The notes beneath the pieces are model-generated. The model did no database searches. It was not told the DNA's origin and saw nothing but the letters and a program-made list of their open reading frames with translations. The translations under genes were made by a program, and so were the position numbers. This document shows, in pieces, positions 16,701 to 20,838 of a stretch of 20,838 bases of DNA. Each line of letters begins with the position of its first letter. Positions within the stretch are counted from its first letter, which is position 1. The stretch comes from an uncultured Clostridia bacterium (lineage in GTDB: Bacteria > Bacillota > Clostridia > TANB77 > CAG-508), in NCBI GenBank assembly GCA_947625075.1, contig CANQMY010000007.1, forward strand, positions 1 through 20,838, read 5' to 3'.

Positions 16701-17000
16701 GCTATTTTCAGTCTCTATTTTTCCATCAACTTCATAGCTGCCATATACGTTTTCCACATTATCCACTTTAGATAGTGCTTCTATATCTTCATCTGTAAGT
16801 CCAAGTGTTGAAATTACTTGTATATCGTATACATTTTGATTATCATAGTACTTATCTATAGTATCCACCATATCTGGTGATGATGCTCTAAGTCCAGCAA
16901 AAAAGCCTACACCAAGGAAAGCCATTAGTAAAATGGATATAAATCTTTTATATGTATTTTTTATTTCTTTTAAACTATCTTTTAGTAGTGCCTTTTTCAT
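13785..17000 (-). CDS. FtsX-like ABC transporter permease with long extracellular coiled coil
   Basis: This 1071-residue membrane subunit pairs with the ATPase encoded just upstream. After a short cytoplasmic N-terminus, helix 1 is near residues 19-39. An extracellular domain follows (about 40-230), then an exceptionally long heptad-rich Gln/Glu/Lys coiled coil (about 232-512). The first FtsX domain (about 540-660) has three helices and the EEERTQIGTFKALGYS coupling segment. Another helix lies near 708-728, then a second extracellular domain, and a second FtsX domain with SERIRELATIKVLGF and three helices at the C-terminus. The double-FtsX layout is common in Firmicute exporters or mechanotransmission-type transporters, and the coiled coil could reach across the cell wall. 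The substrate is unknown. AGGAGGG precedes ATG 17000. The gene ends at the terminator at 13741-13771. Confidence 0.9.
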   Translation of the reverse strand: MKKALLKDSLKEIKNTYKRFISILLMAFLGVGFFAGLRASSPDMVDTIDKYYDNQNVYDIQVISTLGLTDEDIEALSKVDNVENVYGSYEVDGKIETENSEIVAKVIALSGVNNPMLLEGEMPQNVNECLVEPSFLIANDKQIGDKIIIEIEDTTNDSGDKIPVLKHKELTITGTAKSPLYISRDRGKSSLGAGTINYYIYVASDNINVEDIYTSVYITAKDAKKYTTSSEEYEDYIEELKQNIEAIKEERENARKQSLVNVADKKVKEAQEELDTQKRDAESKIADAEKELENARKEIQDGEAQIYLNEQNAYVQFNNAQQELDNAKTQLQTKEQELNNTNFDDLELKKQELQTNLDTVNMTIPALQTQYESLSKLLEDENLPIDQRQIYEAQKAALEGQIIELQGAKQSLEAGIQEIENGIAYAKQQLENGRYELEQAKAELERQEQQLNNTKWTTYTQIANAKTEIENAKVELQNGEEELEKNKKDFDEKIADAQKELDDAKEKIADIEKPNWYILDRNTNAGYVSFKQDTKAIENIAKVFPLVFFLVATLISLTSMTRMVEEERTQIGTFKALGYSNLQITRKYVLYASLACIVGGFLGACVGFVLLPKVLWALYGMMYQITDIRINFKLDIAILGLVLISVCIVGATVYTAFKELKNTPAVLMRPKSPKSGSRVMLERIPFIWKRLNFSNKVTVRNLFRYKKRFLMTIIGILGCTALILTGFGIRDSVTRILPSQFGNVFCYDFQITLKDSISKEAKNKIISDIENDVRFEKNARVYMTSGKLTSSESSEDVEVIVPEDEQAIDGIINIRDVKTHEKTILKDNEICITDKVAQLLGVRVGDTITLENTDDLKVEVKISDIVENYVSHYVFMNKVTYESLYNEKYNSNVILTKNVELTKDETNALATEIMNRNEVSSVSNITALSDSIQDMMSLLNYVVVILIVSAGLLAFVVLYNLANVNISERIRELATIKVLGFYDNEVYSYIARETVILTIIGIVLGLCFGYVLNYYILGTCEINMLRFTKTINPISYVYSVLITVVFTVIVNIATYFSLKKINMIESLKSVE

Positions 17001-17035
17001 TATTATTGACTTTCCCTCCTATCTAATAAATTTAT

Positions 17036-17737
17036 CTACCACTCTATATCTTCTACTGGTGTAGGGTTTGAGTTATTTTCTATTTTTTCTACCGAACCAT
17101 TTTTAAAATATATAACTTTATCTGCCATTGGTGCAATTGCAGTATTATGAGTTATAATTAGTACAGTCATTTTTCCTTTCTTGCATGTATCTTGTAATAG
17201 TTTAAGTATCTGTTTTCCTGTTTTATAATCTAGAGCTCCTGTAGGCTCATCACAAAGTAACAACTTAGGATTTTTAGCAATTGCTCTGGCTATTGCGACT
17301 CTTTGCTGTTCTCCTCCTGAAAGCTGTGATGGAAAGTTATTTTTTCTTTGAGATAGTCCTACATTATCTAATACTTCATCTGGATCTAGTGAATCAGAAC
17401 AAATCTGAGTTGCAAGTTCCACATTTTCCTTTGCAGTTAGATTTTGTACTAAGTTATAAAACTGAAAAACAAATCCTATATCTTCTCTTCTATATTTTAT
17501 TAGTTCTCTTCCTTTTAGACTTGTTACTTCTTTTCCATCTACCATTACTTTTCCGGATGTTGCTGAATCCATACCACCTAAAATATTTAATGTAGTAGTT
17601 TTTCCAGCACCACTTGGACCTACTATTACTACAAGTTGTCCCTTATCTACAGAAAATGTTGTGTCATTTAATGCATTTATAGTAACCTCGCCCATTTTAT
17701 ACTCTTTTTTAATATTATCAAACTCAATATATGCCAT
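17036..17737 (-). CDS. ABC transporter ATP-binding protein, MacB/LolD type
   Basis: The 233-residue nucleotide-binding subunit has every key motif: Walker [10 protein letters not shown] (40-48), Q-loop FQFYN (Q92), signature LSGGEQQR (139-146), Walker [13 protein letters not shown] (159-170, catalytic E164) and the switch histidine H197. The sequence of the Q-loop and the [13 protein letters not shown] stretch place it with the MacB/LolD/FtsE-like group that drives FtsX-type permeases by mechanotransmission. GGAGG lies just before ATG 17737. The permease gene follows after 35 bases with its own ribosome binding site. No two-component or peptide-sensing genes accompany the pair here. Confidence 0.95.
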   Translation of the reverse strand: MAYIEFDNIKKEYKMGEVTINALNDTTFSVDKGQLVVIVGPSGAGKTTTLNILGGMDSATSGKVMVDGKEVTSLKGRELIKYRREDIGFVFQFYNLVQNLTAKENVELATQICSDSLDPDEVLDNVGLSQRKNNFPSQLSGGEQQRVAIARAIAKNPKLLLCDEPTGALDYKTGKQILKLLQDTCKKGKMTVLIITHNTAIAPMADKVIYFKNGSVEKIENNSNPTPVEDIEW

Positions 17738-17800
17738 ACTATTCCTCCATATATAATATTACATATCATATTTTACTACAAAATTGTGAACATGGTGTGA

Positions 17801-17830
17801 TTTTTAGCATAAAAACATAATTTTTTTCAA
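17801..17830 (-). promoter_or_regulatory. Candidate promoter of the ABC transporter operon
   Basis: On the minus strand TTGAAA (17830-17825) and TAAAAA (17806-17801) are 18 bases apart, with an extended TGC directly before the -10 box. The leader to ATG 17737 would be about 60 bases. A second pair closer to the gene (TTGTAG, 17 bases, TATTAT) would start transcription inside the ribosome binding site and is less likely. Confidence 0.4.
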
Positions 17831-17878
17831 TTTTTATGTATTAAGTAATAAATAATGTTAGTTTATTATTTAGTATAA

Positions 17879-17937
17879 AAAATGAGGAAATACGAGCTTG
17901 CTTTTATTAAGCATATGCTCAGTTAATTCCCCATTTT
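17879..17937 (-). terminator. Long interrupted hairpin, terminator-like or small structured RNA
   Basis: On the minus strand the outer arms (17937-17927 with 17889-17879) pair over 11 bases with one G-U wobble. An inner stem of GAGC/GCTC and TGCTT/AAGCA closes a five-base loop. The outer arm is followed by TTTTTTATAC, as in a rho-independent terminator. The wobble is an A-C mismatch on the plus-strand transcript, so the structure fits the minus strand. A TATAAT sits just upstream (17947-17942), without a clear -35 box. It lies between the terminator at 17995-18028 and the ABC promoter. It could be a back-up terminator or a tiny RNA. Confidence 0.45.
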
Positions 17938-17994
17938 AAAATTATATTCTCTTACAATATACAATATACCATTACCATATAACTATTAAGGCGC

Positions 17995-18028
17995 AAAAAA
18001 GCAAATCTATTTTTAGATTTGCTTTTTT
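17995..18028 (-). terminator. Terminator of the 240-residue acidic membrane protein gene
   Basis: A 15-bp perfect stem (17995-18009 with 18014-18028) with a TTTT loop and A6/T6 ends begins 13 bases after the stop codon at 18042. It is a clear rho-independent terminator. The A and T runs make it work in either direction. Confidence 0.88.
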
Positions 18029-18041
18029 CATAATATTCAAA

Positions 18042-18764
18042 TTATCTTTCCCACTCAATTTCTTCTTCAAGTTCGGCAATTCTGTCAGGATCTGTAACAA
18101 CAGTACCTTTTTCTGTTTGTTCTGGCTCTTTTTCTTCTTGTTGAATATCATCACCTTTATCTGGAACTTGCACGTCTTCTTTATCTTGTTCTTCTTCCTC
18201 TTGACCCTTGAATTGTACTTCATCATATGCTTCTTCAAGTTTATCATTATTTTCATTTTTGAATGTATTTTCTTTTGGTCCTTCAACAACAGTTTCATAT
18301 TCTTTTTGGTCAGGTTCTTTTTCGCCACCATATGTTTTTTTATCTTTAAGATCTGCCTCAGCATAACCGTTCTTATCGTAATTTATTGAATTACTTCTAT
18401 CTTCACCTTTTATTACTGTATTGTTTTTCTTTTCTTCTACTTTTTCTTCTTTATCTTCATCACTTGGATGTATAATTGGTGTAGGTTCTTTTGGCATTTC
18501 TATTTTTTTGTCATCCTTATACATGAAACTAACTGCTGCAAGTACTCCAACACCTGCTCCACCAACCATTAGCGCCGCATTTCTTAGCTTATGACTCTTT
18601 TTTGCATGTCTTGGAACATAGTTATCATTTATTTCATCACATCTTCTTGCTAAAGCTTCTTCTGTTTGTGCAGCTAATGTACTAGCTTTTTCTGCATCAT
18701 TTCTTTCTTTTGTTACTTCATTTCTTTTTTCAACTAAATTTTTTACTTTTTTTAATACTGACAT
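18042..18764 (-). CDS. Single-pass membrane protein with acidic tail (paralogue 1)
   Basis: This 240-residue protein has a charged helical N-terminal part (1-55), one membrane helix (about 62-81, with GGAGVGVLAAVSF) and a long Glu/Lys/Asp-rich disordered tail. Positive residues before the helix (HAKKSHKLR) suggest the N-terminus is inside and the tail outside. The tail carries GEDRS (120-124), YDKNGYAEADLK (129-140), DEVQF (181-185) and a C-terminal block VVTDPDRI...EWER. The same blocks occur in the same order in the 240-residue protein encoded at 18953-19675, so the two are paralogues. I know no named family. It is a single-gene unit with its own consensus promoter and terminator and an AGGGGGA ribosome binding site. 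Confidence 0.8.
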   Translation of the reverse strand: MSVLKKVKNLVEKRNEVTKERNDAEKASTLAAQTEEALARRCDEINDNYVPRHAKKSHKLRNAALMVGGAGVGVLAAVSFMYKDDKKIEMPKEPTPIIHPSDEDKEEKVEEKKNNTVIKGEDRSNSINYDKNGYAEADLKDKKTYGGEKEPDQKEYETVVEGPKENTFKNENNDKLEEAYDEVQFKGQEEEEQDKEDVQVPDKGDDIQQEEKEPEQTEKGTVVTDPDRIAELEEEIEWER

Positions 18765-18823
18765 ATATTATTCCCCCTATTACTACATTTAATACTACGT
18801 TTTTTCGTGTCAACGACTTTTTT

Positions 18824-18853
18824 ATTATAACACATTTTTCTATATTATGTCAA
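18824..18853 (-). promoter_or_regulatory. Consensus sigma-A promoter of paralogue 1
   Basis: On the minus strand TTGACA (18853-18848) and TATAAT (18829-18824) are both perfect hexamers, 18 bases apart, with TGT directly before the -10 box. This predicts strong expression of the downstream gene, about 60 bases away. Confidence 0.85.
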
Positions 18854-18907
18854 CTGTTTTTATTAAATTTCTTTATTTTTTTGTAAAATTTTGATCTAAA
18901 GGGGACA

Positions 18908-18934
18908 AAAAAAGCAGGTCAAACCTGCTTTTTT
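18908..18934 (-). terminator. Terminator of paralogue 2
   Basis: A 12-bp perfect stem (18908-18919 with 18923-18934) with a CAA loop and A6/T6 ends lies about 20 bases after the stop codon at 18953. Its core GCAGGT/ACCTGC is shared with the hairpin at 13741-13771. Confidence 0.88.
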
Positions 18935-18952
18935 ATAATTCTACATTATATA

Positions 18953-19675
18953 TTATCTTTCGCCGAAATCTGCTTGTGCAAACAAGTCATCTATTTTTTG
19001 TTCATCTGTAACTACTTCGCCTGCACTCTTTTGTTCTTGCTCTTGTTCTTGCTTTTGTTCTTGTTCTTTATCTTTTATATCTTCTCCTGCTATCTTTTTA
19101 AGAACCTCATCTGAAACATCCTCCTCTTGAGAAAATTGTATCTCCTCTTGAGCAGCTTGTTTATCTTTAGATTCAAAAGTTGTTTCTTTCTCACCCTCTA
19201 TTTCTGTTTCTGATTCTTTTTCGACATTTTTATGAGTAACTTCTTCTTTTAGGTCCTGTTCAGCGTAGCCTTTTTCGTCATACACAACTGTTTGACTTCT
19301 GTCTTCTCCTCTAGTATATTCTTGTTTTTCTTGAGTTTGTTCTTCTACTTGAACATCTACTTCTACTTGAATTTGTTCATCATCTTGAGCTTTTGCACTA
19401 TCACTTATAGACTGAGTTGCCTCTTCTTTTACAGCATTAGCTGCTCTAGTATTTGCAATGGTGAAGGCACCTGTAGTAACTGCAACTACTATTGCTATTT
19501 TAACACCTTTACCTATACCTTTTTTAGCTACTTTAATAGCAGTACTTACTTTGTCTCCAAATGAAGTTTCAACTTTAACTAATATTTCATTTGCTTGTTC
19601 TCTTTCAAGGTTTTCTTTATCTAATTCTTTTCTCTTTTTAAAAAGGTTATCGATAAATGCGGGTAACTTTATCAT
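18953..19675 (-). CDS. Single-pass membrane protein with acidic tail (paralogue 2)
   Basis: The 240-residue protein has the same plan as its neighbour at 18042-18764. A charged amphipathic N-terminus (DNLFKKRKELDKENLE) leads to a membrane helix near 58-76 preceded by several lysines, then a long Glu/Gln-rich tail. Shared blocks are GEDRS (123-127), YDEKGYAEQDLK (132-143), an E-x-E-T-T-F element, EEIQF, and the end VVTDEQKI...FGER. The final 50 residues include a run of EQ/KQ repeats typical of disorder. AAAGGAGGG overlaps the stop of the upstream 76-residue gene, so both are translated from one message. No enzyme motif is visible. The function is unknown; envelope-associated scaffolding or interaction through the tail is a guess. 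Confidence 0.8.
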   Translation of the reverse strand: MIKLPAFIDNLFKKRKELDKENLEREQANEILVKVETSFGDKVSTAIKVAKKGIGKGVKIAIVVAVTTGAFTIANTRAANAVKEEATQSISDSAKAQDDEQIQVEVDVQVEEQTQEKQEYTRGEDRSQTVVYDEKGYAEQDLKEEVTHKNVEKESETEIEGEKETTFESKDKQAAQEEIQFSQEEDVSDEVLKKIAGEDIKDKEQEQKQEQEQEQKSAGEVVTDEQKIDDLFAQADFGER

Positions 19676-19677
19676 AG

Positions 19678-19908
19678 TTATCCCTCCTTTTTCATAATTT
19701 CATCAAGTTTTTTAATTCCGTTTATATACTTTTGTGCTTTCTTTAAACTTTTCTCCTTTTCTTTTCTTACTTTTTTTATCTCTTTGTCCAGTTTCTTTTC
19801 TTCTTCTTGACAATACCTAATAACGCTATTTTTTTCTTCTTCAGATAACTCTTCCTCTTTTACTTCACCAGATGCTATTTTATTTATTAATTCTTCCATT
19901 TCTTCCAT
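19678..19908 (-). CDS. Small coiled-coil protein, first gene of the paralogue 2 operon
   Basis: This 76-residue protein is almost wholly charged and helical, with heptad-like Glu/Lys spacing over residues 20-70 (for example KKLDKEIKKVRKEKEKSLKKA). It has no membrane span or known motif. In-frame GTG at 19917 and ATG at 19914 lie on or beside the AAGGGG site; ATG 19908 has the correct spacing of about eight bases, so I chose it. The gene is followed after two bases by paralogue 2. It may bind the charged cytoplasmic N-terminus of that protein, but nothing proves it. Confidence 0.65.
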   Translation of the reverse strand: MEEMEELINKIASGEVKEEELSEEEKNSVIRYCQEEEKKLDKEIKKVRKEKEKSLKKAQKYINGIKKLDEIMKKEG

Positions 19909-19935
19909 ATGCATCACCCCTTGTTCATTATAATA

Positions 19936-19964
19936 ATTATACTACTTTTTAAGTATATTTTCAA
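19936..19964 (-). promoter_or_regulatory. Sigma-A promoter of the 76-residue gene and paralogue 2
   Basis: On the minus strand TTGAAA (19964-19959) and TATAAT (19941-19936) are 17 bases apart. The spacer and -10 box contain an imperfect inverted repeat, TATACT then AGTAGTATA, that could be an operator. The leader to ATG 19908 is short, about 20 bases. Confidence 0.78.
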
Positions 19965-19979
19965 ACATACACACATTTT

Positions 19980-20501
19980 CTATCTTTCCAAATCGTCAAC
20001 TTCTTGTTGTTGAGATTGTTGTTCATTTTGTTTTTGACTATCGGCTAATTCTTTGATTGAATCGAAGCATTCTTTTTCTTCCTCTTCACACTTTTGCCTA
20101 TCCATAGTATGAACTTCTCCATCTTTACCTATAGTGTAAACTAAATCTGTTTGATTTTCTGGTAATTCTTGTTCGGTTTGTGCATAATTTTGTCCTATAT
20201 TTAGTTCTTCTTTAGCCGCGTTTACTAGTGTTTTGCCATTAAAAGCAAGACCAATGCCAAACATACTTAGATAAAAGCCAGCTACAATTGACCTTTTGTG
20301 CGTTTTATAAAAGTCAACCATTTTTTTAACTAGAGTTTTTTCAGAGCTATATTCAAGCATTTGAGCTTGTCTAGCAGCTTCTTGTTCCTCTCCTAATAAT
20401 TTCCAACTATTTTTTAAAGCCTTAGCATATTTAATAGGTCCCATACGTTTTAACTCAAAATAAGAATAATCTCTAAAAGCTTTTTCATCATCACTTTTCA
20501 T
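19980..20501 (-). CDS. Single-pass membrane protein, likely distant third relative
   Basis: This 173-residue protein starts at ATG 20501, because AGAGGA lies seven bases upstream. A longer in-frame reading from 20567 would begin inside the promoter and translate through the ribosome binding site. The layout matches the two 240-residue neighbours: a charged N-terminal region (about 1-78), one membrane helix near 82-102 preceded by KTHKR, then an acidic tail. The tail has a short VYTIGKDGEVHTMDR element where they have YDxxGYAE, and ends in DDLER, comparable with the EWER and FGER ends of the others. Clear sequence identity is low, so common ancestry is suggested rather than shown. The function is unknown. 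No terminator is evident before the next promoter. Confidence 0.75.
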   Translation of the reverse strand: MKSDDEKAFRDYSYFELKRMGPIKYAKALKNSWKLLGEEQEAARQAQMLEYSSEKTLVKKMVDFYKTHKRSIVAGFYLSMFGIGLAFNGKTLVNAAKEELNIGQNYAQTEQELPENQTDLVYTIGKDGEVHTMDRQKCEEEEKECFDSIKELADSQKQNEQQSQQQEVDDLER

Positions 20502-20537
20502 AAGCAATTCCTCTTTTCTTTTTCCCCAACTAATGTA

Positions 20538-20567
20538 ATTATAACATATGATAATAAAAATTATCAA
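20538..20567 (-). promoter_or_regulatory. Sigma-A promoter of the 173-residue membrane protein gene
   Basis: On the minus strand TTGATA (20567-20562) and TATAAT (20543-20538) are 18 bases apart, with an extended TGT before the -10 box. The leader to ATG 20501 is about 30 bases. Confidence 0.78.
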
Positions 20568-20587
20568 TATGGCGCTATATAAAGCAA

Positions 20588-20610
20588 AGAAGAGGAAATA
20601 TTCCTCTTCT
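20588..20610 (-). terminator. Terminator of the ABC-F gene
   Basis: A 10-bp perfect stem (20588-20597 with 20601-20610) with an ATA loop starts at the TAG stop of the ABC-F gene and is followed on the minus strand by a weak T-rich tail (TTTGCTTTATAT). Confidence 0.65.
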
Positions 20611-20838
20611 ATATTTTATTATTTAACTCTTCCCATTGAGTCATCTTTTCACTTATTTCATTTTCTAATTCTTCTATAGTTTTCTGTAGTTCACTTAGCT
20701 TTATATAATTTGTACAATTTTCTTCCTTTAGCATTTCTTCTTTAATTTCACTTATTTTTACTTCTCGTTTTTCAATTTCATTTTCAATTCTTTCAATTTT
20801 ATTTTTTATCCTATTTCTTTCCTTGTTTTCTAAGTAGC
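20609..20838 (-). CDS. ABC-F family ATPase, C-terminal end (5' part outside window)
   Basis: The frame is open from the window edge to TAG at 20611-20609 and encodes about 76 residues. It is a helical hairpin: a KERNRIKNKIERIENEIEK first arm, a short NCTNYIKL turn and a KTIEELENEI second arm ending in MTQWEEL. This matches the C-terminal coiled-coil extension of ABC-F proteins (Uup/YdiF/EttA-like translation factors and ribosome-protection proteins), whose last arm usually ends in a W-E-E-L. The two ATPase domains lie outside the window, so the subfamily cannot be decided. Confidence 0.75.
   Translation of the reverse strand, partial: YLENKERNRIKNKIERIENEIEKREVKISEIKEEMLKEENCTNYIKLSELQKTIEELENEISEKMTQWEELNNKI

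Noticed and set aside
17972..18364. Lysine-rich minus-strand reading frame of about 130 codons
   Set aside because: It lies in another frame of the 240-residue acidic protein gene; its lysine content is the frame-shifted image of Glu codons, it crosses the terminator at 17995-18028, and it has no ribosome binding site.
19678..19908. Possible relation between the 76-residue protein and the 69-residue protein at 343-552, both with a KIASG stretch
   Set aside because: The match is five residues in low-complexity helical sequence, with no further similarity.
20502..20567. Longer N-terminus for the 173-residue membrane protein, with a hydrophobic leader
   Set aside because: The extra codons overlap the promoter -10 region and the AGAGGA ribosome binding site of ATG 20501, so the hydrophobic leader is not translated.

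Overview
The window is strongly AT-rich, with many TAA stops, strong GGAGG-type ribosome binding sites and consensus sigma-A promoters. This fits a low-GC Gram-positive bacterium, most likely a gut-type clostridium (Bacillota). That placement rests on composition and gene types only. I see no rRNA, tRNA, CRISPR array, integrase or transposase.

Layout. (1) 1-888, minus strand: a small operon of a MazG-like nucleotide pyrophosphohydrolase, a 69-residue unknown protein, and the 5' end of a DUF2075-type nuclease/helicase gene interrupted by an in-frame TAA. (2) 898-1340: AT-rich spacer with a promoter candidate at each side. (3) 1341-2754, plus strand: a two-gene cassette of a soluble protein and a four-helix membrane protein, the layout of a sensor/membrane-effector defence pair. 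(4) 2797-2831: a perfect 16-bp hairpin shared by two convergent operons. (5) 2830-13058, minus strand: an eight-gene operon with overlapping or nearly touching genes. In transcription order it encodes a Z1-domain helicase-like ATPase, a GHKL (MutL/MORC-like) ATPase, an unknown 309-residue protein, a DUF6339-like protein, a DUF4420 PD-(D/E)XK nuclease, a cytosine-C5 DNA methyltransferase, an unknown 329-residue protein and an Mrr-type endonuclease. (6) 13059-13784: boundary spacer holding a decayed small gene and a terminator. (7) 13785-17737: an ABC exporter-type pair, an ATPase and a two-FtsX-domain permease with a very long extracellular coiled coil. (8) 18042-20501: three single-pass membrane proteins with acidic tails, at least two of them paralogous, plus a small coiled-coil protein, under strong promoters. 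(9) 20609-20838: the C-terminus of an ABC-F ATPase.

How the parts work together. Regions 1-5 form a defence island. The central operon resembles the GHKL ATPase + Z1 + DUF4420 + C5-methylase restriction systems known from comparative genomics (the MORC/MutL-type, 'Mza'-like group). It lacks an AIPR-family gene inside this window, carries two unassigned subunits, and ends in a methylase-unknown-Mrr block that could be a second restriction module. The methylase presumably protects self DNA, the two ATPases act as sensor and motor, and the DUF4420 and Mrr proteins supply the nuclease activity. This division of labour is inference. Regions 7-9 look like resident chromosomal cell-envelope and translation-related genes, so the spacer at 13.1-13.7 kb is the likely right edge of the island.
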